Shown here: piece by piece, positions 55,006 through 64,000 of the stretch
How positions within the stretch are numbered: the stretch's first letter is position 1
Layout of the letters: every line of letters starts with the position of its first letter
Assembly: GCA_964421595.1 (NCBI GenBank)
Contig: CAYQXY010000013.1
Span: 49,894-113,893, forward strand
Reading direction: 5' to 3'
Length of the DNA stretch: 64,000 nt
Source of the DNA: PXAP01 sp964421595
GTDB lineage: Bacteria > Bacteroidota > Bacteroidia > Bacteroidales > PUMT01
Made by a program: the position numbers and the translations under genes
Notes under the pieces: model-generated
The model's input: only the letters and a program-made list of their open reading frames with translations
Told to the model about the DNA's origin: nothing
The model's database searches: none

Positions 55006-55869
55006 TTATTTTTTAGGTTGAATTCTTTTGTTGTAAAGCATACTTAAAAATCTGTACACAATTTTGGCCGCCATAAAATCGGGCGCTTTATCAGTATTTG
55101 AAGGGCTGAGTTCTACTACATCAAAACCAACAAGGTTTTTGCGCGAAACTAATCTGTCAATAAAATCCATAACCTGATACCATCCCAGTCCACCTGGTTC
55201 AGGTGTGCCGGTTGAAGGCATAATTGAAGGATCGAATGCATCAAGATCGAGTGTAATGTAAACGTTATCTGAAAGCAGGTCTATTGCCTTTTCCATCCAG
55301 GAATCATCTTTATGAACCTGATGTGCATAAAATACCCTTTCCCTGTTCATTGATGGAATTTCCCCCGAGTCCATCGACCTTATTCCAACCTGTACTATTT
55401 GTGCAACTTCTCTGGCTCTTGCCATTACACAGGCATGATTATTCCTTGATCCCTCATACTCATCTCTCAAATCAGTATGCGCATCCAGTTGCAACACAGA
55501 AAGATCAGGGTAATGATTTGCAAAGGCCTGTATACTTCCTATAGAAACCGAATGTTCTCCTCCCAGTATAACAGGGAACTTGCCGGCTTTAAGATATCCG
55601 GCAACCCTGTTGAAAACTGATTTGACCATTTCATCCGGACTGTCATTCTCTTTAACCGGATCGGCTGTATAAATGCCGTTTAAATAAATCTCACTTTCAG
55701 TTTCAATATCATAGAGTTCCATATTGGCAGAAGCCTCAAGAATGGCTGAGGGTCCTTTATCGGCACCTTTCCCCCACGTGCTGGTGCCATCATATGGTAC
55801 AGGCAATATGACAATTGCTGAACCTTCCTCTTTAGAATATTCCTCTGGTAATCCACCAAAGTTTGTCAT
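55006..55869 (-). CDS. speB: Agmatinase
   Basis: Hydrolyses agmatine to putrescine and urea. 287 residues of the ureohydrolase family with the full manganese site: His106 in GGEHSVSIG, Asp129, His131 and Asp133 in LDAHTDLRDEY, and the Asp pair in TLDLDAFDPSIMP. Arginase is the main alternative; gene order after arginine decarboxylase favours agmatinase. 47 bases separate it from the decarboxylase, 4 bases from the deoxyhypusine-synthase-like gene. Confidence 0.93.
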   Translation of the reverse strand: MTNFGGLPEEYSKEEGSAIVILPVPYDGTSTWGKGADKGPSAILEASANMELYDIETESEIYLNGIYTADPVKENDSPDEMVKSVFNRVAGYLKAGKFPVILGGEHSVSIGSIQAFANHYPDLSVLQLDAHTDLRDEYEGSRNNHACVMARAREVAQIVQVGIRSMDSGEIPSMNRERVFYAHQVHKDDSWMEKAIDLLSDNVYITLDLDAFDPSIMPSTGTPEPGGLGWYQVMDFIDRLVSRKNLVGFDVVELSPSNTDKAPDFMAAKIVYRFLSMLYNKRIQPKK

Positions 55870-55916
55870 GATCGTTCTTTGTTTGATAATATAATGTAAA
55901 TTTCAAGAATTATCGG

Positions 55917-57308
55917 CTAATACCCAAGGATTTTAAGCATGGATTTATGACTTTGCTCTTTCGCGAAAAGCTTGGTTGTAATTTCTCCCTCGTCATCCCT
56001 GTCAATAATAATATGTTTGGGAGCTGGTATCAGGCAATGCTGGATGCCTCCGTAACCACCTATTGATTCCTGGTAGGCACCGGTATGGAACAACCCTATA
56101 AACTGGGTATTTCCATCCTTTATCTTTGGCAGAAAAATAGCATTGGCATGAGTTTCAGAGTTATAATAATCTTCACTGTCGCAGGTCAGTCCCCCGAGAA
56201 AAACCCTTTCATATTCAGCCTCCCAGTTATTTACGGCAAGCAATACAAACCTTTTGTTCAGTGCCCAGGTATCCGGCAGGGTTGTCATAAATGATGAATC
56301 GATCATATTCCATAGTTCCCTGTCATTTTGTCTCTTTTGCCCGAGTATGGAATAAAGAACTGCGCTGCTTTCACCAACTGTGTAAGATCCGAATTCAGTG
56401 AAAATATCCGGTTCAGGTATTTCATTTCGTTCACATATATTTTTAATCTGTGCAATTATCTCCTCCGCCATATATTCATAGTCGTAGTCAAATGACAATG
56501 AATTTTTAATGGGAAACCCTCCTCCAATATTCAATGAGTCAAGTTCCGGGCATATCTTTTTCAGTTCACAATAGACATTTACACATTTTGAGAGCTCATT
56601 CCAGTAATAGGCATTATCGCCTATTCCTGTATTGATGAAGAAGTGCAGCATTTTGAGTTCCAGGTTCGGATCGGGCTTTATCTTCTCTTCATAGAATGAA
56701 ACGATGTCATTATACCGTATACCCAGTCTTGAAGTGTAGAATTCAAAGCGTGGCTCTTCTTCAGATGCAATCCTGATACCTACCTTATATTTTGTATTTA
56801 TCAGTCCATTAAGCTGATCAAGTTCCGACTTGTTGTCGAGTATGGGTATGGTATTGGAAAAGCCGCCATTGATGAATGTCGCTATATTTTCAATATACTG
56901 GGGCCGTTTGAATCCGTTACATACGATGTAGATGTCTTTATTAACAAGTCCGGTCTGGTACAATTCCTCAATTATATTGAGATCAAAAGCAGAGGAGGTT
57001 TCAAGATGGACATCATTTTCCAGTACTTTTTCTACAACGAATGAAAAATGAGAGCTCTTTGTACAGTAACAGTAATGATATCCCCCCTTGTAGTCAGCCT
57101 TGGCAATTGCTACATTAAACCATTTTTTAGCCTGCTGTATCTGAGAACTTATCTTGGGTAAATATGTAATTTTTAATGGAGTTCCGTATTGCTTGATAAC
57201 GTCCATAAGGGGAATGTCATTAAAATAGAGCTCATCCTCCTCAACCCTGAACTCCTTTGTCGGGAACTCAAAGGTCTGATCAATCAGATCGATATATTTA
57301 TTCTTCAT
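55917..57308 (-). CDS. speA: Arginine decarboxylase (short Bacteroidota form)
   Basis: PLP-dependent decarboxylation of arginine to agmatine, the first step of polyamine synthesis. 463 residues, fold III alanine-racemase/ODC type, shorter than the 630-660 residue E. coli SpeA. Seen: PLP lysine region YCTKSSHF (about 80-87), LNIGGGFPIKNSL (about 261-273), the TEFGSYTVGESSAV segment (about 304-317) and the C-terminal region GLFHTGAYQESIGGYGG (about 407-423). Followed by agmatinase, which supports arginine as substrate; diaminopimelate or ornithine decarboxylase is less likely. First gene of a three-gene operon, divergent from the GNAT-amidohydrolase fusion. Confidence 0.88.
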   Translation of the reverse strand: MKNKYIDLIDQTFEFPTKEFRVEEDELYFNDIPLMDVIKQYGTPLKITYLPKISSQIQQAKKWFNVAIAKADYKGGYHYCYCTKSSHFSFVVEKVLENDVHLETSSAFDLNIIEELYQTGLVNKDIYIVCNGFKRPQYIENIATFINGGFSNTIPILDNKSELDQLNGLINTKYKVGIRIASEEEPRFEFYTSRLGIRYNDIVSFYEEKIKPDPNLELKMLHFFINTGIGDNAYYWNELSKCVNVYCELKKICPELDSLNIGGGFPIKNSLSFDYDYEYMAEEIIAQIKNICERNEIPEPDIFTEFGSYTVGESSAVLYSILGQKRQNDRELWNMIDSSFMTTLPDTWALNKRFVLLAVNNWEAEYERVFLGGLTCDSEDYYNSETHANAIFLPKIKDGNTQFIGLFHTGAYQESIGGYGGIQHCLIPAPKHIIIDRDDEGEITTKLFAKEQSHKSMLKILGY

Positions 57309-57584
57309 TTCTGGTATAATTTAATCACAAAAAAAGTGAGCAAATGAAATTAAAATAATCAATAAGTGCAAAAGTTTTGATAAGTAATTCACTTAAATTA
57401 ATAAATAATTAACAATGTAATCTGCCCGGATATTGTTCAGAAGACATAATTGATTGATTTTCTTTGTTTGTTTTGCTGGTCGCGTACTGGTTTATATTGT
57501 AATTAACAGTTGGTTTTTTGTTATCCGGCAGCATTGATTTGTGGTTTTTGCTAGTAAGGGCCTGCAGGTTTAATACTTACAGGA

Positions 57585-57617
57585 TTTTCTTATTATCCTT
57601 TCATTTTCGTATCTTTG
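57585..57617 (+). promoter_or_regulatory. Probable promoter of the GNAT-amidohydrolase gene
   Basis: TTTT (57585-57588), 21 bases, TATCTTTG (57610-57617), a full -7 match. Transcription from about 57624 leaves a 40-base leader before the ATG at 57664 and makes the TTG at 57646 less likely as start. The remainder of the 355-base gap to speA holds nothing else I recognise. Confidence 0.55.
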
Positions 57618-57663
57618 CGCGATTATTTGAATTTGCAAATTATTTTTGAAGCATATAAAGCCT

Positions 57664-59235
57664 ATGAATAAAGATACAACTGTGATTCTCAGGAATCTCA
57701 GGTTAAAGGATTTCGAAGATATTGCCGAAGCAATGAGAATTGCCTATGCAGGTATAGAAGAAACTGACTGGAAGTATTCACATATAAAAAAATTGCTGGG
57801 CCTTTTTCCTGAGGGGCAGATATGTATTGAAGTAAACGGGAAAGTTGTTGCATGTGCCCTTTCCATCATAGTCGATTATTCTAAATTTGGTGATAACCAT
57901 ACATTCACCCAGATAACCGGAAATAACAGGTTCAGTACTCACGATCCGGAAGGCGATGTTCTTTATGGGATTGATGTTTTTGTACATCCGGAATACCGAA
58001 ATATGAGACTTGGCCGTCGGCTTTATGACGGACGAAAGGAGCTATGTGAGAATTTCAATTTAAGGGCAATCATTGCCGGCGGACGAATTCCCGGGTATAA
58101 GGACTATGCTGATGAACTAACACCCAAGCAGTACCTTGAAAAGGTTGAATCAAGGGAGGTATATGATCCAATTCTGACTTTTCAGATTTCAAATAGTTTC
58201 CATGTCAAGAAGATACTCAGGAATTATCTTCCGCTTGATAATGAATCAAAAACCTTCGCTACTCTTCTCGAATGGAATAATATTTATTACGAAGAAAAAG
58301 AAGTTGCGATAGGAAGAAAGAAGTCTGTAGTTCGACTTGGACTGGTACAATGGCAGATGAGGAACCTTGACTCAATTGATGACCTGTTTGAGCAGATGGA
58401 GTTTTTTATAGATGTCGTCAGTGATTACCAGAGTGATTTCATCATCTTTCCGGAATTTTTCAACGCTCCGCTGATGGCAAAATACAATCATCTGGCCGAA
58501 TATGATGCCATCAGGGCCCTGGCCAATTATACAGAGGCAATAAGGGTAAAATTCGTTGAGTTTGCAATCTCCTACAACGTTAATATAATATGCGGAAGTC
58601 TGCCGATATATGAAAACGAGAAGCTGTTCAATGTCACCTATCTGTGCCGCAGAGACGGATCATGGGATATGCAGTACAAGATACACATAACCCCAAGTGA
58701 ATCGACAAGCTGGGGATTCAGTGGTGGTGACAATATCAAGGTTTTCGATACTGATGCGGGCAGGATAGGGATATCAATATGTTATGATGTTGAGTTCCCT
58801 GAACTGGGCAGGATAATGGCAGACCAGGGCATAGAAATTCTGTTTGTACCGTTTGTAACCGATACCCAGAACGGATACAACAGGGTAAGGCATTGTGCCC
58901 AGGCTCGTGCAATTGAAAATGAATGTTATGTTGCGATTGCAGGTTGCGTAGGAAATTTGCCAAGGGTTAGCAATATGGATATCCAGTATGCCCAGTCCGC
59001 GGTCTTTTCCCCATCAGATTTTGCATTTCCTACCAATACCGTTGTCAGTGAGGCAACACCCAATACTGAGATGACACTGATTGTTGATGTCAATCTTGAT
59101 CTCTTAAAGGAGTTGCATGTACATGGTTCTGTCAGAAACCTTAAGGACAGAAGAACTGACCTGTATAGTTTAAAATGGAAGAAACCACAACCAAAGGCTG
59201 ATGTGCCCGGACCAAAGAAAACAAAGACCATATGA
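57664..59235 (+). CDS. GNAT acetyltransferase fused to carbon-nitrogen hydrolase
   Basis: 523 residues from ATG at 57664 (MNKDTT); TTG at 57646 would add six residues and is less likely. N-terminal GNAT domain (about 5-165) with the acetyl-CoA loop in PEYRNMRLGRRLYDGRKEL (about 110-128). C-terminal nitrilase-superfamily domain (about 220-500) with the full catalytic triad: Glu264 in FIIFPEFF, Lys339 in QYKIHITP and Cys373 in GISICYDVEF. Such fusions are known in Bacteroidota and other bacteria; the substrate is unsettled. Next to polyamine genes it may act on N-acylated amines (inference). Overlaps purM by 4 bases. Confidence 0.9.
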   Translation: MNKDTTVILRNLRLKDFEDIAEAMRIAYAGIEETDWKYSHIKKLLGLFPEGQICIEVNGKVVACALSIIVDYSKFGDNHTFTQITGNNRFSTHDPEGDVLYGIDVFVHPEYRNMRLGRRLYDGRKELCENFNLRAIIAGGRIPGYKDYADELTPKQYLEKVESREVYDPILTFQISNSFHVKKILRNYLPLDNESKTFATLLEWNNIYYEEKEVAIGRKKSVVRLGLVQWQMRNLDSIDDLFEQMEFFIDVVSDYQSDFIIFPEFFNAPLMAKYNHLAEYDAIRALANYTEAIRVKFVEFAISYNVNIICGSLPIYENEKLFNVTYLCRRDGSWDMQYKIHITPSESTSWGFSGGDNIKVFDTDAGRIGISICYDVEFPELGRIMADQGIEILFVPFVTDTQNGYNRVRHCAQARAIENECYVAIAGCVGNLPRVSNMDIQYAQSAVFSPSDFAFPTNTVVSEATPNTEMTLIVDVNLDLLKELHVHGSVRNLKDRRTDLYSLKWKKPQPKADVPGPKKTKTI

Positions 59236-60404
59236 CAAAAAGTTCCCGGTATGATCTGAGAGGTGTTTCCGCATCCAAGGAGGATGTGCACAACGCAATA
59301 AGAAATATTGATAAAGGAATATTTCCCAGGGCATTTTGTAAAGTAATACCTGATATTCTGGGTGGGGATGAACAGTATTGCAATATAATGCATGCTGATG
59401 GTGCAGGCACAAAATCATCACTCGCATATGTCTACTGGAAAGAAACCGGTGATATATCGGTCTGGAAGGGTATAGCCCGGGATGCGATCGTTATGAATCT
59501 TGATGATCTTCTGTGTGTGGGTGCTGTAGATAATATAATCCTGTCATCGACAATTGGCAGAAATAAAAACCTTATACCCGGCGAAGTAATTGCATCAGTC
59601 ATTAATGGAACGGAGGAGTTTCTTCAGGAAATGAGAGATGCCGGTATAGGAATATATTCTACCGGAGGCGAAACAGCAGATGTAGGAGATATCGTAAGGA
59701 CAATTATTGTCGATTCGACTGTCACCTGCCGCATGAAGCGAAACGAAGTTATTTCCAATGAGCGGATCAGTCCCGGTGACGTAATAGTCGGACTCTCCTC
59801 ATCAGGAAAAGCGAATTACGAAAGTGAGTATAATGGTGGCATGGGCAGCAATGGATTAACCTCTGCACGACATGATGTTTTTGATCATTATCTGGCGGGA
59901 AAATATCCGGAGAGTTATGATCCTTCATTACCGGAAAACCTGGTTTACAGTGGTAAGCTTCAACTTACTGATGCTGCCGGCGAAAGCGGACTTGACTTTG
60001 GTAAACTTGTATTGTCGCCGACGCGGACTTATGCACCTGTAATTAAAGAAATACTTTCGGGTTATCGTAATCAGATACACGGCATGGTTCATTGCTCGGG
60101 AGGGGCGCAAACTAAAATTATGAACTTTGTAGAGGGTTTGCATGTTGTTAAAAATAATCTGTTTGACATTCCGCTCCTCTTCAGGGTAATACAGGAGCAG
60201 TCAGGTACTTCATGGCAGGAAATGTACAGGGTCTTTAACATGGGGCACAGGTTTGAACTGTATGTATCACCTGAAATTGCAGAGGATATCATCAGGATTT
60301 CTGAAAGCTTTGACGTAGATGCCAGGATTATCGGATACTGTGAGAAAGCCAGTGAAAATAAGCTTACCATAAAGACCGGGCACGGGGAATTTGTGTATGA
60401 TTGA
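59232..60404 (+). CDS. purM: Phosphoribosylformylglycinamidine cyclo-ligase (PurM/AIR synthase)
   Basis: Fifth step of purine synthesis, ATP-dependent closure of the imidazole ring. 390 residues, the longer form typical of Bacteroidota (E. coli PurM is 345). Seen: the DLRGVSASKEDV N-terminus, HADGAGTKSSLAY (about 54-66), ARDAIVMNLDDLLCVGA (about 82-98), GGETADVGDIVRT (about 145-157) and the glycine-rich loop GMVHCSGGAQTKI (about 284-296). The ATG overlaps the stop of the GNAT-amidohydrolase fusion (ATGA at 59232-59235), so the two are translationally coupled. Confidence 0.92.
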   Translation: MTKSSRYDLRGVSASKEDVHNAIRNIDKGIFPRAFCKVIPDILGGDEQYCNIMHADGAGTKSSLAYVYWKETGDISVWKGIARDAIVMNLDDLLCVGAVDNIILSSTIGRNKNLIPGEVIASVINGTEEFLQEMRDAGIGIYSTGGETADVGDIVRTIIVDSTVTCRMKRNEVISNERISPGDVIVGLSSSGKANYESEYNGGMGSNGLTSARHDVFDHYLAGKYPESYDPSLPENLVYSGKLQLTDAAGESGLDFGKLVLSPTRTYAPVIKEILSGYRNQIHGMVHCSGGAQTKIMNFVEGLHVVKNNLFDIPLLFRVIQEQSGTSWQEMYRVFNMGHRFELYVSPEIAEDIIRISESFDVDARIIGYCEKASENKLTIKTGHGEFVYD

Positions 60405-60489
60405 TTATTGAAAAGAAATAATTAGTTGTGATACGGGGTATTTCTTAATTTGCTGAATTGCCAGGCGTTTGGTTGTCAGTGTATTGGTA

Positions 60490-60522
60490 ATTGTATATAA
60501 TAAATTTATAATTGTAATTTTG
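60490..60522 (+). promoter_or_regulatory. Probable promoter of prfA
   Basis: ATTG (60490-60493), 21 bases, TAATTTTG (60515-60522), 27 bases before the ATG; -7 matches fully, -33 with one mismatch. Confidence 0.5.
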
Positions 60523-60548
60523 CAGGCAGAAATTATATATGAATAAAG

Positions 60549-61634
60549 ATGGGCAGCAATAATATTTTAGAAAAACTTGAAGGTGTAAGGCTCCGCTTTG
60601 AGGAAGTTGAGCAGATGCTTACCGATCCGACAGTGGCAAATGATATGCAGAGATATATCAAGTTGAACAAGGAATACCGGGATCTGGAACCTTTAATAAA
60701 ATCTTTCTGGGAGTATAAGAATATTGTCGATAATATAGATTCTGCAAAAAAACTTCTGGCTTCTGAGAAAGATGAGGAGATGCGTGAGATGGCAAGAATG
60801 GAGATCGAAGAACTGGAAGGGCAGATTGAACCAATGGAAGAGATGATAAGGGTTCAGTTATTGCCTGTTGATCCTGAAGACGAGAAGAACGCAATTGTAG
60901 AGATAAGAGCTGGCACAGGGGGAGATGAAGCAAGTATCTTTGCCGGAGACCTGTTCAGGATGTACAGTAAATTTTGCGAAGCCAGAAAGTGGAAAATGGA
61001 GGTAACACATTTCAATGAAGGCACCGCCGGTGGATATAAGGAGGTTGTCTTCAATGTCAGCGGACAGGGTGTTTACGGAATCCTGAAATATGAATCGGGT
61101 GTGCACAGGGTGCAGAGGGTGCCGCAGACAGAAACCCAGGGAAGGGTGCATACCTCAGCTGCTACAGTGGCAGTTCTCCCTGAAGCTGAAGAATTTGATA
61201 TTGATCTCAGGACTGACGATATAAGGAAAGACACATACTGTTCATCGGGACCGGGGGGGCAGTCGGTCAATACTACCTATTCTGCCATAAGGCTTACACA
61301 TATACCCAGTGGAATAGTCGTAACATGCCAGGATCAGAAATCGCAGCTCAAAAACCTGGATAAGGCTATGGCCGAGTTAAGGACCCGTTTATATAATCTG
61401 GAATACCAGAAATATATTGATGAGATTTCCTCCAAGAGAAAAACAATGGTGTCGACCGGTGACAGATCTGCCAAAATACGGACATACAATTATCAGCAGG
61501 GGAGAGTTACCGATCATCGAATAAATCTTACATTGTATAATCTTGCTGCAATACTTGACGGTGATATTGACGAGATTATTGATAAGCTTCAGATGGCAGA
61601 AAATTCAGAAAGGTTAAAAGCTGCCAGTATTTGA
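60549..61634 (+). CDS. prfA: Peptide chain release factor 1
   Basis: Reads UAA and UAG stop codons and releases the peptide. 361 residues. The GGQ motif is in SSGPGGQSVNTTYSAIR (about 233-249), which also excludes RF2-type naming together with the PxT decoding motif as PQT in RVPQTETQGRVHTS (about 187-200). The N-terminal coiled-coil domain (about 1-95) is complete. The nearby ATG at 60539 is in another frame and was rejected. Followed by pyrF after 50 bases, in the usual Bacteroidota order. Confidence 0.96.
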   Translation: MGSNNILEKLEGVRLRFEEVEQMLTDPTVANDMQRYIKLNKEYRDLEPLIKSFWEYKNIVDNIDSAKKLLASEKDEEMREMARMEIEELEGQIEPMEEMIRVQLLPVDPEDEKNAIVEIRAGTGGDEASIFAGDLFRMYSKFCEARKWKMEVTHFNEGTAGGYKEVVFNVSGQGVYGILKYESGVHRVQRVPQTETQGRVHTSAATVAVLPEAEEFDIDLRTDDIRKDTYCSSGPGGQSVNTTYSAIRLTHIPSGIVVTCQDQKSQLKNLDKAMAELRTRLYNLEYQKYIDEISSKRKTMVSTGDRSAKIRTYNYQQGRVTDHRINLTLYNLAAILDGDIDEIIDKLQMAENSERLKAASI

Positions 61635-61684
61635 TGTTATTCGCTGCAGAAACCGGACTACTATAATCTAATTTTCTATTTCGT

Positions 61685-62518
61685 ATGACTGCCGACACCA
61701 TTTTTGAGAAAATTCGTGAAAAGCAAAGCTTTTTATGTGTGGGCCTTGATCCCGACCTTTCGGCTTTCCCTGATTCTGTTCTGGAATCTGACGATCCGGT
61801 TTATGAGTTCAACAAGAAAATAGTTGATGCAACCCATGCATTCAGCATAGCATACAAACCGAACATTGCATTCTATGAAGCGCTGGGTTCAGGGGGATGG
61901 TGGAGCCTTGAAAAGACAATTGAGTATATTAGAAAAACAGATCCGGGAATCTTTCTTATTGCCGATGCTAAAAGAGGAGACATTGGAAATACTTCAAAAA
62001 AATATGCAAAAGCTTTTTTTGACAATTTCGGATTTGATGCAATAACAGTGGCTCCTTATATGGGAGAAGACTCAGTAAAGCCGTTTCTTGATTATTCCGG
62101 GAAGTGGACCATTTTGCTTGCATTAACATCCAATTCCGGAGCTTCTGATTTTCAGATGACTATGGATGAAGATTCAGGTCTGTTTCTTTTTGAGAAAGTC
62201 CTTAAAAAAGCCTCTGCGTGGGGAAACACCGACAACCTGATGTTTGTTGTCGGGGCAACACAGTCGGCCATGCTGAAAAGGGTCAGGGATATTGTGCCGG
62301 ATAGCTTCCTGCTGGTACCTGGTGTCGGGACACAGGGCGGGAGTCTGTCAGAGGTTTCTGAATATGGATTGAATGACAGATGCGGACTGATTGTAAACTC
62401 TTCACGGGCAATTATACATGCTGACACTACCGATGAATTTGCACTTGCCGCAAGAATAAAAGCGTCAATTATCCAGAAGGAGATGGCTGCCATCCTGAAA
62501 AACCGTAATCTTATCTGA
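61685..62518 (+). CDS. pyrF: Orotidine 5-prime-phosphate decarboxylase, type 2
   Basis: Last step of UMP synthesis. 277 residues, the longer type 2 form. Seen: FLCVGLDPD (about 16-24), the catalytic segment ADAKRGDIGNT with Asp94, Lys96 and Asp99, and the phosphate site VVGATQ and LVPGVGTQGG (about 218-227). The start at ATG 61685 matches family alignment. Follows prfA by 50 bases with no terminator between, so probably one transcript. Confidence 0.96.
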   Translation: MTADTIFEKIREKQSFLCVGLDPDLSAFPDSVLESDDPVYEFNKKIVDATHAFSIAYKPNIAFYEALGSGGWWSLEKTIEYIRKTDPGIFLIADAKRGDIGNTSKKYAKAFFDNFGFDAITVAPYMGEDSVKPFLDYSGKWTILLALTSNSGASDFQMTMDEDSGLFLFEKVLKKASAWGNTDNLMFVVGATQSAMLKRVRDIVPDSFLLVPGVGTQGGSLSEVSEYGLNDRCGLIVNSSRAIIHADTTDEFALAARIKASIIQKEMAAILKNRNLI

Positions 62519-62571
62519 TGTTACAAGGCTGAGCCTTAAAAACTTCCCGGTATACTTACTAAATCCTGCAC

Positions 62572-62602
62572 TTGATTTTAAGGAGTAGTTTTGTTATCTT
62601 TA
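62572..62602 (+). promoter_or_regulatory. Probable promoter of DUF2851 gene
   Basis: TTG (62572-62574), 20 bases, TATCTTTA (62595-62602), one mismatch at the end. It covers the TTG at 62591, which therefore cannot be the start codon; the ATG at 62627 is used. Confidence 0.45.
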
Positions 62603-62626
62603 ATAGAATCATACTATTATTGTCTG

Positions 62627-63892
62627 ATGACAGAAGATTTTCTGCAATATATATGGAGGTCATCATTATTTTATCCATTATCAATAAATGGTTTCAGGCA
62701 TAAAATTGAAGTTTTGTGTGCCGGTGAACAGAATATTAATTCGGGTCCTGATTTCCTCGATGCCAGAATAATGATTGATAAGATGGTCTTTGCAGGTAAT
62801 GTGGAGATCCATATCAATGCTTCTGACTGGTATCGCCATGGTCATCATCTTAACAAAGCTTATGATAATGTAATATTACAACTTGTCATGAACATTGATG
62901 CTGAAGTCAGACGGACAACCGGAGAAATTATCCCAACAGCCGAGCTGCGGTTTGACAGCAAAATGATCAGCGTATACAGGCAGCTTATGCGAAATGAGAA
63001 CTGGATTCCCTGTCAGCCATATATACATCAGGTTAATGCCGGCATCAAGGAAGAATGGCTGCCATCCCTGGCAGTCCGGAGACTTGAACAAAAGAGTCTG
63101 ATATTAAGGGATGTTTTACATCAAAATCAGAACAGTTGGGAGGAGACATTTTATCAGCAGCTTGCGCATAATTTTGGATTCAGGTTGAACGGAGAAATAT
63201 TCAGGCTGCTTGCAAGATCATTGCCATATAAGCTGGTACTTAAGCACAGGAACAGCCTTTTCCAGATTGAATCAATGCTTTTTGGGCAAGCAGGTATGTT
63301 GACGTCCGATAAGGGGGACGATTATTTCGAGGCATTAAAAAGAGAATATCTATTTTTAAAAAGAAAATACAACCTTATTCCTCTTGAAAAGCATCTGTGG
63401 AAATTCCTCCGGCTGCGTCCAGCCAATTTTCCTACAATCCGTATTGCACAATTTTCTGCTTTCCTGTATAAAACCCCGTACCTGTTCTCAACTATCATGG
63501 AAACGGGTGATAGAAAAGAGATGGAATCCTTATTTAAAATATCAGCCTCTGAATATTGGAACACTCATTATGTTTTTAATAGAACATCAGGAATGATTGT
63601 AAAGAATTTAGGAAGGTTTGCCTTGCACTCAATAATCATAAATACTGTTGTTCCTGTTTTATATTTCTACGGACAACAACGATTGATGGATGAGTATTCA
63701 GAACGTGCAATAAATTTTCTGAAGTCTTTACCTGGAGAAAAAAATTCTGTAATCAGCAAATGGAGTGCTCTGGGAATAGGGGCAGATAATGCTTTAATTT
63801 CTCAGGCACTTTTGCAACAAAAGAATGAATTCTGCAATTACAGACGATGCCTCAATTGTCAAATAGGCAATAACATCATTAACCGGAGATAA
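62627..63892 (+). CDS. DUF2851 family protein
   Basis: 421 residues from ATG at 62627 (MTEDFLQYIW). The segments FLQYIWRSSLFYP, NSGPDFLDARIMID and GNVEIHINASDWYRHGHHLNKAYDNVILQLV are the DUF2851 signature, and the C-terminus ends with several conserved cysteines (NEFCNYRRCLNCQIGN). The N-terminal third has a PD-(D/E)xK-like pattern of acidic and Lys residues, but I cannot confirm a nuclease. Found widely as a single copy in Bacteroidota, here after pyrF. Cytoplasmic, function unknown. Confidence 0.85.
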   Translation: MTEDFLQYIWRSSLFYPLSINGFRHKIEVLCAGEQNINSGPDFLDARIMIDKMVFAGNVEIHINASDWYRHGHHLNKAYDNVILQLVMNIDAEVRRTTGEIIPTAELRFDSKMISVYRQLMRNENWIPCQPYIHQVNAGIKEEWLPSLAVRRLEQKSLILRDVLHQNQNSWEETFYQQLAHNFGFRLNGEIFRLLARSLPYKLVLKHRNSLFQIESMLFGQAGMLTSDKGDDYFEALKREYLFLKRKYNLIPLEKHLWKFLRLRPANFPTIRIAQFSAFLYKTPYLFSTIMETGDRKEMESLFKISASEYWNTHYVFNRTSGMIVKNLGRFALHSIIINTVVPVLYFYGQQRLMDEYSERAINFLKSLPGEKNSVISKWSALGIGADNALISQALLQQKNEFCNYRRCLNCQIGNNIINRR

Positions 63893-63895
63893 TTT

Positions 63896-64000
63896 TCAGA
63901 ATTCCCCGTTCATTTTAATCGGCTGAATCTCCCATGAGTCGGGGCACACAAAAAGAAACGAATAATCCATGGGTGATCCATCCGTGGCGACCACGTGATT
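63896..64000 (-). CDS. C-terminal end of an unidentified gene (window edge)
   Basis: On the minus strand an open frame enters from the right edge and ends at TGA (63896-63898) after 34 residues, including NHVVATDGSPMDYSF and FVCPDSWEIQPIKMNGEF. Codon use and composition look like protein and it converges with DUF2851 three bases away. The family cannot be told from this fragment. Confidence 0.45.
   Translation of the reverse strand, partial: NHVVATDGSPMDYSFLFVCPDSWEIQPIKMNGEF

Noticed and set aside
60539..60562. ATG at 60539 as prfA start
   Set aside because: It is in another frame and meets a stop after seven codons.

Overview
This window reads as ordinary chromosome of a member of the Bacteroidota, closest in flavour to Bacteroidales or Marinilabiliales; order is not resolved from sequence alone. 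Evidence is type IX secretion genes (a gliding-type C-terminal sorting domain, PorP/SprF, a PorE-like OmpA protein), an STN-type TonB-dependent receptor paired with a DUF4249 lipoprotein, a class III glutamine synthetase, Bacteroidota-specific DUF families, and -7 elements of the form TAnnTTTG instead of sigma70 -35/-10 boxes. No prophage, insertion sequence, CRISPR array or plasmid module was seen.

Layout. 1-4127 (minus): the N-terminal part of SecDF, cut by the window edge, after two tandem malate dehydrogenases. 4234-5538: Na+/H+ antiporter. 5845-10165 (minus): an efflux operon of adaptor, MacB-type permease and TolC with no ATPase gene. 10404-15725: glmM, then plus-strand rluB-type synthase, a broken gene remnant, era and der. 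15770-25949 (minus): a type IX secretion cargo operon (sorting-domain protein, PorP/SprF, PD40+PKD protein, unknown secreted protein) followed closely by a propeller-SpoIIE phosphatase. 26300-30547 (minus): rlmH and a very large membrane histidine kinase. 31324-35340 (minus): signalling genes (ECF sigma factor, Hpt, receiver, LytTR regulator, MerR/B12 regulator). 35544-37424: O-methyltransferase and M16 peptidase, then tRNA-Phe(GAA) at 37685. 38080-44363 (minus): an outer-membrane uptake operon of TonB receptor, DUF4249 lipoprotein, macroglobulin/plug-like protein and a secreted unknown. 45276-53827 (plus): gpmI, DUF3109, an M20 dipeptidase, glnN and a PorE-like protein. 53961-57308 (minus): polyamine genes (arginine decarboxylase, agmatinase, deoxyhypusine-synthase-like), with a divergent GNAT-amidohydrolase fusion. 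57664-63892 (plus): that fusion, purM, prfA, pyrF and DUF2851. The last 105 bases hold the end of a minus-strand gene.

Most genes are housekeeping. The parts that deserve attention are the type IX cargo operon with a PKD protein where an OmpA anchor is often found and a phosphatase sensor at its end, the four-gene TonB receptor operon with no FecI/FecR partner beside it, the polyamine block with a diverged deoxyhypusine-synthase-like enzyme and a fused amidohydrolase, and a MerR regulator carrying the W-x9-EH signature of B12 photoreceptors. None of these could be proven novel without database searches.

Several start sites were chosen by hand: an upstream TTG was rejected in favour of an ATG for the sorting-domain protein, the LytTR and MerR regulators, the GNAT fusion and DUF2851. 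PorP/SprF, in contrast, appears to truly start at TTG.
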